From contig CAXUKO010000001.1 of the NCBI GenBank assembly GCA_964251665.1, forward strand, positions 372,001 through 436,000: DNA of 64,000 bases, in the 5' to 3' direction. The stretch is from JBBQLG01 sp964251665 (lineage in GTDB: Bacteria; Bacteroidota; Bacteroidia; Cytophagales; Spirosomataceae). The translations under genes and the position numbers were made by a program. This document shows positions 36,201 to 45,174 of this stretch, piece after piece. Every line of letters begins with the position of its first letter. The stretch's first letter is position 1. Below the pieces are notes generated by a model. That model worked only from the letters and a program-made list of their open reading frames with translations. It made no database searches and was not told where the DNA came from.

Positions 36201-37554
36201 TTCAGGCGAGGTGAAAATAGTTAAAGCTGATGATCCGAACTTGGTTCTTATCAGCAACAACGTCCCATACGGTGCGTTTCTGCGGGTGAAAGAAGGGGAT
36301 ACGGTTAAGAAGGGCGATGAGCTTTGCGCCTGGGACCCTTATAATGCCGTTATCCTTTCTGAACTGACAGGTAAAGTGTCATTCGATGCTATTGAAGAGG
36401 CCATCACGTATCGGGAAGAGTTTGACGAACAAACGGGTTTCCAGGAGATGGTTATCATTGAAAGCCGTGACAAACTTAAGAACCCGTCGATTGTTGTTAC
36501 CGGCACCAGTATCCTGTTGGACGACACAAGTGAAAAAGGCTATAACCTGCCGGTTAGCTCACGTTTAGTAGTGAAAGAAGGGCAGGATATTCTGGCTGGT
36601 CAACCACTGGCGAAGATTCCACGTAACGTTGGTAAAACTCGTGATATCACTGGTGGTCTGCCACGCGTAACTGAACTATTTGAGGCTCGTAATCCATCAA
36701 ACCCGGCGGTTGTGAGTGAAATAGATGGTGTTGTTACGTATGGTACAATCAAACGGGGTAACCGCGAGATTTATATCGAGTCGAAGGACGGTACTAAAAA
36801 GAAGTATCTCGTACCATTATCGAAACACATTCTGGTACAGGATAACGACTTTGTCCGGGCGGGTAATCCGTTATCGGATGGTGCCGTAACGCCAAGCGAC
36901 ATCCTGGCTATCAAAGGCCCGACTGCTGTTCAGGAGTATCTGGTAAATGAAATTCAGGAGGTTTATCGCCTACAAGGGGTGAAGATCAATGACAAGCACA
37001 TTGAGTCGATTGTTCGGCAGATGATGCAGAAAGTTGAGATCACTGATTCGGGTGATACGAACTTCCTCGAAAACCAGGTGGTCGACAAGTGGTCGTTCCG
37101 GGAGGAAAATGATAAGATGATGGATGCCAAGGTAGTCGTTGATGCTGGTGATTCTGAGACACTCAAACCGGGTATGATTGTATCGGCCCGCCGTTTGCGC
37201 GACGAGAACTCCAGCTTGAAACGGCGTGATATGGCGCTTGTAACGGTACGGGATGCTATGACAGCAGTTTCGCAGCCTATCCTGCAAGGAATCACCCAGG
37301 CGTCACTGGGTACAGAAAGCTTCATCTCGGCGGCTTCATTCCAGGAAACCACGAAAGTGTTAAGCGAAGCCTCGATTCGGGGTAAAGCAGACACACTCGA
37401 AGGGCTGAAAGAAAACGTAATCGTAGGTCACCTCATTCCAGCTGGTACGGGTACCCGCACATATGCGGACCTGGTGGTTGGTTCAAAAGAGGAGTACGAA
37501 GCGATTGTGGAATCGAAGGAGAAGTTTACGCGTAAAAAACGTGAAGCGGTCTAA
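33229..37554 (+). CDS. rpoC: DNA-directed RNA polymerase subunit beta'
   Basis: 1441 residues. Zinc site 1 near the N-terminus ([20 protein letters not shown]), the [14 protein letters not shown]-type bridge [16 protein letters not shown], the catalytic [15 protein letters not shown] triad, and zinc site 2 ([16 protein letters not shown]). The trigger loop follows near [18 protein letters not shown]. The C-terminus carries the [16 protein letters not shown] block. It forms the active site with rpoB. A strong terminator lies 38 bases after it. Confidence 0.98.
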   Translation: [1441 protein letters not shown]

Positions 37555-37592
37555 AGGCTCCGGTCTGGTTTGACCTCCATAGTAAAGTTATA

Positions 37593-37629
37593 CAGAGGTC
37601 GGGTCCGTAAGTGCCCGACCTCTGTTTTT
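37593..37629 (+). terminator. Intrinsic terminator after rpoC
   Basis: CAGAGGTCGGG (37593-37603) pairs with CCCGACCTCTG (37614-37624), loop of ten bases, then TTTTT. It separates rpoC from the DUF3467 gene. Confidence 0.9.
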
Positions 37630-37653
37630 ATACCATCCTGAATCTATATTCTT

Positions 37654-37974
37654 ATGGACATGCAACAACCCAACGCCGATGGGTCAATAGACGTTGAACT
37701 AACGGAAGATATTGCTGAAGGCACCTATGCAAACTTAGCCATGATTGCTCACTCCAACAGTGAGTTCATCGTTGACTTTATTCGATTGATGCCTGGCGTA
37801 CCGAAGGCAAAAGTTAAGGCCCGGATTATTTTAACGCCTGAACATGCAAAACGCCTATTAGCGGCTTTAAAAGAGAACATCCGTAAGTTTGAAGAAAGCT
37901 ACGGCGATATTAGTCAGTCTGAGGAGGGTTTTCGTTTTCCAACCGGTTTTGGAGGTCCCATTGGTGAAGCCTGA
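37654..37974 (+). CDS. DUF3467 domain protein
   Basis: 106 residues, soluble, acidic N-terminus. Family features: VELTEDIAEGTYANLAMIAHSNSEFIVDF, then PGVPKAKVKARIILTPEHAKRLL and a helix ENIRKFEESYG (listed as blocks). DUF3467 proteins are small and widespread in Bacteroidetes; function unknown. Its position between rpoC and rpsL is unusual because it splits two of the most conserved gene blocks, but it may be a stable arrangement in this lineage. It lies between a terminator and the rpsL promoter, so it may be transcribed alone or by readthrough. Confidence 0.85.
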   Translation: MDMQQPNADGSIDVELTEDIAEGTYANLAMIAHSNSEFIVDFIRLMPGVPKAKVKARIILTPEHAKRLLAALKENIRKFEESYGDISQSEEGFRFPTGFGGPIGEA

Positions 37975-38000
37975 TTCTTAAATTATTCAGGCCCTGGGCT

Positions 38001-38030
38001 TTGACTTTCAGTTGAGTTTGCGTATTTTTG
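38001..38030 (+). promoter_or_regulatory. Consensus Bacteroidetes promoter of rpsL
   Basis: TTG (38001-38003), 19 bases, TATTTTTG (38023-38030): full consensus. Start expected near 38037, giving a leader of about 43 bases. Confidence 0.8.
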
Positions 38031-38079
38031 CACTCCGAAATTTCGAGAGGACTATCTTTTTTTATTAACAATACTGTAA

Positions 38080-38508
38080 ATGCCTACTATACAGCAATTA
38101 GTCAGAAAAGGCAGAGAAAAGCTGGAGTTTAAATCAAAGTCGCCAGCTTTGGATGCCTGCCCGCAGCGCCGGGGCGTGTGTACGCGGGTGTACACCACTA
38201 CGCCTAAGAAGCCAAACTCGGCTCTCCGTAAGGTAGCCCGCGTGCGGTTAACCAACGGTAAGGAAGTTAACGCTTACATCCCTGGAGAAGGCCACAACCT
38301 GCAGGAGCACTCTATCGTGCTGATTCGTGGAGGTCGGGTAAAAGATTTACCGGGTGTTCGTTATCACATCATTCGGGGTGCTCTGGATACTGCCGGCGTA
38401 ACCGGTCGTTTGCAAAGCCGTTCGAAGTACGGTACCAAGCGTCCGAAACCAGGTCAGGTTGTCGCTGCCAAAGGCGGTAAAGGTGCACCAGCCAAGAAGA
38501 AAAAGTAA
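38080..38508 (+). CDS. rpsL: 30S ribosomal protein S12
   Basis: 142 residues. Decoding-centre protein. The loop PKKPNSALRKVARVRL and the KDLPGVRYH loop are wild type at the main streptomycin positions (Lys43 and Lys88 in E. coli numbering), and the Asp of KDLPG, the methylthiolation site, is present. The Lys/Ala-rich C-terminus is slightly long. First gene of the str operon. Confidence 0.98.
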   Translation: MPTIQQLVRKGREKLEFKSKSPALDACPQRRGVCTRVYTTTPKKPNSALRKVARVRLTNGKEVNAYIPGEGHNLQEHSIVLIRGGRVKDLPGVRYHIIRGALDTAGVTGRLQSRSKYGTKRPKPGQVVAAKGGKGAPAKKKK

Positions 38509-38547
38509 TTAACTAATCAATCCGACTGGGCGTTGCCATTGAGCCAC

Positions 38548-38577
38548 GTTCAGAGTAAGATTCTCACAATCTGAAGC
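38548..38577 (+). promoter_or_regulatory. Stem-loop between rpsL and rpsG
   Basis: CGTTCAGA region (38548-38554) pairs with TCTGAAGCG (38570-38578) with one bulge, directly before the rpsG ATG at 38581. In E. coli the S12-S7 spacer is the S7 repressor site; by position this could play the same role, but I have not compared structures. Confidence 0.35.
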
Positions 38578-38580
38578 GCA

Positions 38581-39048
38581 ATGAGAAAAGCGAAACCACC
38601 CAAAAGATACGTATTACCTGACCCTAAGTATAAAGAGGTTATGGTAACCAAGTTTGTTAACAACCTGATGTTTGAAGGTAAGAAGAGCATTGCCTATACC
38701 ATTTTCTATGATGCCATTGCTTTAATTGAAAAGCGTGGTTCGGAAAATGGATTGGAAACGTTCAAAAAAGCTCTGAATAACATCATGCCCTCAGTGGAAG
38801 TAAAAAGCCGCCGGGTTGGCGGTGCTACCTTCCAGGTTCCCACCGAAGTTCGTCCTGATCGTAAAGTTTCGGTAGGCATGAAATGGCTGATCAAGTACGC
38901 GCGTTCGCGTGGGGAGAAAACAATGACTGATCGTTTAGCTGCTGAAATCATCGCTGCTGCGAAAGGTGAAGGGGCTGCTGTGAAGAAGAAAGACGATACG
39001 CACCGTATGGCAGAAGCCAACAAGGCGTTCTCTCATTTCCGCTTCTAA
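38581..39048 (+). CDS. rpsG: 30S ribosomal protein S7
   Basis: 155 residues, normal. It nucleates the 30S head by binding the 3' domain of 16S rRNA. Signatures: KFVNNLMFEGKKSIAYTIFYD, RRVGGATFQVPTEV, and the C-terminal helix THRMAEANKAFSHFRF. It lies 72 bases after rpsL, with a possible regulatory stem-loop in the gap. Confidence 0.98.
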   Translation: MRKAKPPKRYVLPDPKYKEVMVTKFVNNLMFEGKKSIAYTIFYDAIALIEKRGSENGLETFKKALNNIMPSVEVKSRRVGGATFQVPTEVRPDRKVSVGMKWLIKYARSRGEKTMTDRLAAEIIAAAKGEGAAVKKKDDTHRMAEANKAFSHFRF

Positions 39049-39075
39049 TTAGTACTCCGGTTTACGAACCGAGAG

Positions 39076-39113
39076 ACAACAATAGCACTGTTTTGCGATG
39101 GTGCTATTGTTGT
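39076..39113 (+). promoter_or_regulatory. Hairpin between rpsG and fusA
   Basis: ACAACAATAGCAC (39076-39088) pairs with GTGCTATTGTTGT (39101-39113), 13 bp, loop of 12 bases. It has no T run; it may limit readthrough or protect the rpsL-rpsG mRNA 3' end. Confidence 0.55.
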
Positions 39114-39167
39114 GTTTGAAATTGATGAAATCGCATCAGAAACAGACATTATTAAAGAACCAAGCAA

Positions 39168-41267
<2,100 letters not shown>

Positions 41268-41274
41268 TAATATC

Positions 41275-41312
41275 AATGGTCAACAGCTATTTGCAGCTGT
41301 TGACCATTTTTT
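41275..41312 (+). terminator. Intrinsic terminator after fusA
   Basis: AATGGTCAACAGCT (41275-41288) pairs perfectly with AGCTGTTGACCATT (41295-41308), then TTTT. The core ACAGCTATTTGC resembles the hairpin at 33145-33189. Confidence 0.88.
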
Positions 41313-41375
41313 GTGTTGTGGGAGTAAATGGTTCTTTCTGCAACGCATCTCATAAATCAAACGAACCACAAGAAC

Positions 41376-41681
41376 ATGAATCAGAAAATTCGGATTAAAC
41401 TGAAGTCGTTCGACCACATGTTGGTTGACAAGTCGGCTGAAAAGATTGTCAAAGCTGTAAAGGCAACGGGTGCTGTTGTTAGCGGTCCCATTCCTTTACC
41501 CACCGACAAAGAAATCTACACAGTACTGCGTTCACCGCACGTTAACAAGAAGGCACGGGAGCAATTTCAACTTTGCACTTACAAGCGTCTGGTTGATATT
41601 TATTCGACAAGTGCTAAAACGGTAGATGCCTTGATGAAACTGGATCTGCCAAGTGGTGTCGATGTAGAAATTAAGGTATAA
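41376..41681 (+). CDS. rpsJ: 30S ribosomal protein S10
   Basis: 101 residues from ATG 41376 (MNQKIRIKLKSFDH); an earlier in-frame ATG at 41328 would add a non-conserved 16-residue leader. Contains the PLPTDKEIYTVLRSPHVNKK block of S10. S10 is a 30S head protein and the NusE partner of NusG. It is separated from rplC by a 373-base region with two promoters and a terminator, so S10 is not simply the first gene of the rplC operon. Confidence 0.97.
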   Translation: MNQKIRIKLKSFDHMLVDKSAEKIVKAVKATGAVVSGPIPLPTDKEIYTVLRSPHVNKKAREQFQLCTYKRLVDIYSTSAKTVDALMKLDLPSGVDVEIKV

Positions 41682-41754
41682 AAGGTCTTATAGTTTCTCG
41701 AATGTTGCCGTTTTGAAAATTTATTAGACCGGCAATGTTTTGTTAAATTAGTCT

Positions 41755-41785
41755 TTTGATTCCTGAGAAGGAATTCCTACCTTTG
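41755..41785 (+). promoter_or_regulatory. Consensus promoter P1 between rpsJ and rplC
   Basis: TTTG (41755-41758), 19 bases, TACCTTTG (41778-41785): full consensus. Start expected near 41792, at the first base of a structured leader. Confidence 0.8.
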
Positions 41786-41791
41786 CGACCC

Positions 41792-41930
41792 GGCTGTGAA
41801 AGGCCAACGACATACTTCGGATGAAGGTCCTCACAGAAACCACATCTGACTCTATTGGTAAGCCAACTCTATCTTGAGTGCGGGCTGCCACGAAAGGTCA
41901 GGTGTATTACATCTGACCTTTTTCTTTTTG
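41792..41930 (+). ncRNA. Structured leader RNA or attenuator upstream of rplC
   Basis: The transcript from P1 would begin with a closed helix CTGTGA (41794-41799) with TCACAG (41831-41836), enclosing GGCC/GGTC and a CTTCGG tetraloop hairpin. Next are small stems TTGG/CCAA and ACTC/GAGT. The sequence ACATCTGAC (41842-41850) recurs as ACATCTGACC (41909-41918). The segment GTCAGGTGT (41897-41905) can pair with either copy. Pairing with the second copy gives a 13-bp terminator with T-rich tail; pairing with the first would remove it. This is the textbook form of an attenuator. The signal sensed is unknown; a ribosomal protein of the operon is a natural candidate. Confidence 0.65.
41893..41929 (+). 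terminator. Conditional terminator in the rplC leader
   Basis: AAAGGTCAGGTGT (41893-41905) pairs with ACATCTGACCTTT (41909-41921), loop ATT, followed by TTTTTCTTTTT. It lies between promoters P1 and P2. Confidence 0.85.
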
Positions 41931-41961
41931 TCATGGGGAAGAGTAACCTTGAGACTGTACG

Positions 41962-41992
41962 TTGGTTCTCAGCGGTTTTTTTCCTACTTTTG
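41962..41992 (+). promoter_or_regulatory. Promoter P2 upstream of rplC
   Basis: TTG (41962-41964), 20 bases, TACTTTTG (41985-41992). It lies downstream of the leader terminator and 63 bases before the rplC ATG, so it gives expression that bypasses the attenuator. Confidence 0.75.
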
Positions 41993-42054
41993 CACTCCGT
42001 TTCAACGGATTAATAATTTATCATTTACCTGCTTTCTTACGTTTCAAAACAGTT

Positions 42055-42675
42055 ATGTCTGGTTTAATTGGAAAAAAGATAGGGATGACCAGCGTGTACA
42101 ATGCGGACGGGCAGGCTCTGGCATGTACGGTTATCGAAACTGGCCCCTGTGTCGTTACCCAGGTGAAAACCGAAGCAACTGATGGATATAATGCCATTCA
42201 GTTAGGGTACGGCGAGAAAAAAGAAAAGCGCACGAATCGTCCGGAGATGGGCCACTTTAAAAAGGCCAACACGACGCCGAAGCGCAAACTGGTCGAATTT
42301 AAAACATTCGAGCAGGAACTGACCTTAGGGCAAACGCTGGTAGCAGCCGACGTTTTTGCCGAAGGTGACTTTGTGGATGTTGTCGGCACTGCCAAAGGCC
42401 GGGGCTTCCAGGGGGTAGTTAAACGTCACGGTTTCGGCGGGGTGGGCGGTCAAACGCACGGTCAGCACAACCGGGGTCGTCACCCGGGTTCGATTGGTGC
42501 CTGTTCATTCCCGTCGCGGGTCTTCAAAGGCTTGCGGATGGCTGGTCGAATGGGCGGCAATCGAGTAAAGGTGCAAAACCTGCGTGTGTTGAAAGTGTTA
42601 CCGGAACAAAACTTGCTGGTTATCAGTGGTTCAGTACCGGGTGCCAAAAATTCGGTCGTAATTATTGACAAGTAA
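42055..42675 (+). CDS. rplC: 50S ribosomal protein L3
   Basis: 206 residues from ATG 42055 (MSGLIGKKIGMTSVY). An in-frame ATG at 41962 would start inside the promoter P2 region and is rejected. Signature: KGRGFQGVVKRHGFGGVGGQTHGQ (as blocks GFQGVVKRH and GGQTHGQ, the Gln is the usual methylation site), then HPGSIGACSFPSRVFKG. L3 reaches into the peptidyl-transferase centre. First gene of the S10-spc-alpha block. Confidence 0.97.
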   Translation: MSGLIGKKIGMTSVYNADGQALACTVIETGPCVVTQVKTEATDGYNAIQLGYGEKKEKRTNRPEMGHFKKANTTPKRKLVEFKTFEQELTLGQTLVAADVFAEGDFVDVVGTAKGRGFQGVVKRHGFGGVGGQTHGQHNRGRHPGSIGACSFPSRVFKGLRMAGRMGGNRVKVQNLRVLKVLPEQNLLVISGSVPGAKNSVVIIDK

Positions 42676-42678
42676 GCC

Positions 42679-43308
42679 ATGGAATTAGTCGTATATAACA
42701 GCAAGGGCGAAGACACGGGTAAGAAAGTTACCCTTCCGGAAGCAGTTTTCGGCATCGAACCCAACCAACACGCTATTTACCTCGACGTAAAGCAACATTT
42801 GGCTAATAAACGTCAAGGTACGCACAAAGCGAAAGAGCGGGCTGAAAACGCTCACTCGACACGGAAACTGAAAAAGCAGAAAGGTACAGGTGGCGCGCGG
42901 GCTGGTTCCGCTAAATCCCCAGTATTTGTTGGTGGTGGTACCATCTTCGGTCCGCGCCCTCGTGACTACAGTTTTAAGATCAATAAGAAAGTGAAATCGT
43001 TGGCACGCAAATCTGCATTTGCCGTTAAAGCGCAGGGTGATAACGTTTCTGTACTTGAAGATTTTACGTTTGATGCGCCCCGCACGAAAGATTATATCAC
43101 GTTTTTGAATGCGTTGTCGCTTTCAGATAAGAAAACGTTGCTAATTCTGCCCGACGTAGACATGAACGTCGTACTGTCAAGCCGCAACCTGCGTAAAACA
43201 AAGGTGACTACGGCTGATCAGGTAACGACTTATGAACTGATGAATGCCGAACGTCTGCTCATTAGCGCCGAAGCTGTGTCGAAACTGGAAACTCTTTTAG
43301 ACAAATAA
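42679..43308 (+). CDS. rplD: 50S ribosomal protein L4
   Basis: 209 residues. Contains the extended loop RKLKKQKGTGGARAGSAKSP that lines the exit tunnel, and the globular domain with GGGTIFGPRPRDYSF. In E. coli L4 represses the S10 operon by attenuation in its leader, which makes the attenuator upstream of rplC of interest here. Start three bases after rplC. Confidence 0.98.
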   Translation: MELVVYNSKGEDTGKKVTLPEAVFGIEPNQHAIYLDVKQHLANKRQGTHKAKERAENAHSTRKLKKQKGTGGARAGSAKSPVFVGGGTIFGPRPRDYSFKINKKVKSLARKSAFAVKAQGDNVSVLEDFTFDAPRTKDYITFLNALSLSDKKTLLILPDVDMNVVLSSRNLRKTKVTTADQVTTYELMNAERLLISAEAVSKLETLLDK

Positions 43309-43310
43309 TC

Positions 43311-43598
43311 ATGAGCGTACTGAAGAGACCGATCATTACCGAAAAAATGACTGACCTGAATAAAAAAGGACAGTATGCATTTGAGGTAGATCTGAAAGCA
43401 AACAAGGTTGAAATCCGCAAGGCGGTTGAGAAGATGTATAATGTTCGCGTTGAAAGCGTGAATACACTGCGTCAGCTTGGTAAGAAAAAGTCTAAAAGTG
43501 TGAAAGGCGTAGTTGTGCAGGGCATGACACCTACCACGAAGAAAGCTATTGTTACAGTAGCTGAAGGCGAAGTCATTGATATTTACGCGGAAGCCTAA
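43311..43598 (+). CDS. rplW: 50S ribosomal protein L23
   Basis: 95 residues. Family features: LKRPIITEKMTDL at the N-terminus and VRKAVEKMYNVRVESVNTL-like IRKAVEKMYNVRVESVNTL. It lies at the tunnel exit and is the docking site for trigger factor and SRP. Two bases after rplD. Confidence 0.97.
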   Translation: MSVLKRPIITEKMTDLNKKGQYAFEVDLKANKVEIRKAVEKMYNVRVESVNTLRQLGKKKSKSVKGVVVQGMTPTTKKAIVTVAEGEVIDIYAEA

Positions 43599-43628
43599 CT
43601 GGCTGGTTGCAAAACGTAATAGATCATC

Positions 43629-44453
43629 ATGGGAGTTAAGAAATTAAAACCAACAACGCCGAGTCAGCGCTTCCGGGTTGCCCCGGACTTCTCGGAGATT
43701 ACGACCAGCAAGCCTGAGCGGAGTCTGTTGGAGCCGATCAAACGTACTGGTGGCCGTAATAGTCAGGGTCACATGACGATGCGGTATATTGGTGGCGGTC
43801 ACAAGCGCAAATACCGGGTTATTGACTTTAAGCGTAACAAAAATGGTATGGCCGCTACGGTGAGTACCATTGAGTATGATCCAAACCGCACGGCACGTAT
43901 TGCTCTTGTTACGTATGAAGACGGCGAAAAGCGCTACATCATCGCTCCACAGGGTTTAACTGTTGGCCAAACAATCTACTCAGGCGAAGGTGTAACACCG
44001 GACGTGGGTAACGCTTTGCCGCTGGGCAAGATGCCAATCGGTACAATTGTTCACAATATTGAATTGCAGCCCGGTCGGGGTGCGTCAATGGCTCGTAGTG
44101 CTGGTACATATGCCCAATTGGTTGCTCGTGAAGAGAAGTATGCCGTGCTGCGGCTGCCATCGAGCGAGCTACGCCGGGTGCTTAATACCTGTATTGCAAC
44201 AGTTGGTACAGTATCGAACGCCGATCACATGAACACAACCATCGGTAAAGCCGGTCGGATGCGTTGGTTAGGACGCCGGTCACGGGTACGTGGTGTTGCC
44301 ATGAACCCAGTCGATCACCCTATGGGTGGTGGTGAAGGGCGGGCATCGGGTGGTCACCCACGCTCGCGAAACGGTCAGCTTGCGAAAGGTCTGAAGACCC
44401 GGAGCAAGAAGAACCCGTCGAACAAAATGATCATTAGCAGACGTAAAAAGTAA
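43629..44453 (+). CDS. rplB: 50S ribosomal protein L2
   Basis: 274 residues. Signature segments: KRTGGRNSQGHMTMRYIGGGH (split: KRTGGRNSQGHMT and RYIGGGHKRKYR), GRGASMARSAGTYAQLVARE, and VDHPMGGGEGRASGGHPRS near the C-terminus with the conserved His of the peptidyl-transferase region. Needed for subunit association. Normal length. Confidence 0.98.
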   Translation: MGVKKLKPTTPSQRFRVAPDFSEITTSKPERSLLEPIKRTGGRNSQGHMTMRYIGGGHKRKYRVIDFKRNKNGMAATVSTIEYDPNRTARIALVTYEDGEKRYIIAPQGLTVGQTIYSGEGVTPDVGNALPLGKMPIGTIVHNIELQPGRGASMARSAGTYAQLVAREEKYAVLRLPSSELRRVLNTCIATVGTVSNADHMNTTIGKAGRMRWLGRRSRVRGVAMNPVDHPMGGGEGRASGGHPRSRNGQLAKGLKTRSKKNPSNKMIISRRKK

Positions 44454-44461
44454 TCTCATAG

Positions 44462-44740
44462 ATGGCACGTTCACTCAAGAAAGGCCCCTACATCGATTTT
44501 CGTCTGGACAATAAGGTGCAGACGATGAACGACTCGAACAAAAAGTCCGTAATCAAAACATGGTCGCGCCGTTCGATGATTTCTCCAGATTTTGTGGGTC
44601 ACACATTTGCCGTACACAACGGTAACAAGTTTATTCCAGTGTATGTAACGGAGAACATGGTAGGTCATAAACTCGGTGAGTTTTCGCCAACCCGTAATTT
44701 CCGCGGACACACGGCCAAGAAAGATAAAGGCAAGCGGTAA
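44462..44740 (+). CDS. rpsS: 30S ribosomal protein S19
   Basis: 92 residues. Clear by MARSLKKGPYID and the block STISPDFVGHTFAVHNGNKF-like RSMISPDFVGHTFAVHNG, then FSPTRNFRGHTAKKDK. Head protein next to S13, contacts the bridge to the 50S subunit. Eight bases after rplB. Confidence 0.98.
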   Translation: MARSLKKGPYIDFRLDNKVQTMNDSNKKSVIKTWSRRSMISPDFVGHTFAVHNGNKFIPVYVTENMVGHKLGEFSPTRNFRGHTAKKDKGKR

Positions 44741-44763
44741 ACCAGCTAAACGATAAGGAAACA

Positions 44764-45168
44764 ATGGAAGCAATTGCAAAGCTGAAAAACGTGCCGACGT
44801 CGCCCCGCAAAATGCGGTTGGTAGCTGATCTGGTACGTGGTAAGCGGGTAAGTCTGGCCTTGGGTATGCTGAAATTTCAGCCCCAGGCAGGTGCAGCCGT
44901 TATTCAGAAGGTACTGCTGTCAGCAGTGGCCAACTGGCAACAGAAAAATGAGGATACGCGGATTGAAGATGCTGACCTGTACATCAAAACAATTTTCGTT
45001 GATGGCGGTCCAATGCTGAAGCGTCTGCGTCCTGCTCCGCAAGGTCGTGGTCATCGGGTACGGAAGCGGTCCAATCACATTACATTAGTAATTGACAGTG
45101 TACCAGTTGCATTACCCGAAGTTCAGGAAACAACACAAGGAACCGGCGAGCAAGCCGCTGAAAATTAA
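44764..45168 (+). CDS. rplV: 50S ribosomal protein L22
   Basis: 134 residues. Core with RKMRLVADLVRGKRVSLALGML and the loop that lines the exit tunnel (RPAPQGRGHRVRKRSNHIT). A 20-residue polar C-terminal tail rich in Glu, Gln and Thr (PEVQETTQGTGEQAAEN) extends past the usual end. Twenty-three bases after rpsS. Confidence 0.97.
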   Translation: MEAIAKLKNVPTSPRKMRLVADLVRGKRVSLALGMLKFQPQAGAAVIQKVLLSAVANWQQKNEDTRIEDADLYIKTIFVDGGPMLKRLRPAPQGRGHRVRKRSNHITLVIDSVPVALPEVQETTQGTGEQAAEN

Positions 45169-45174
45169 GACGAA

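Noticed and set aside
41328..41375. Upstream ATG as start of S10
   Set aside because: The added residues are not typical of S10, while the frame from 41376 gives the standard N-terminus and length of 101.
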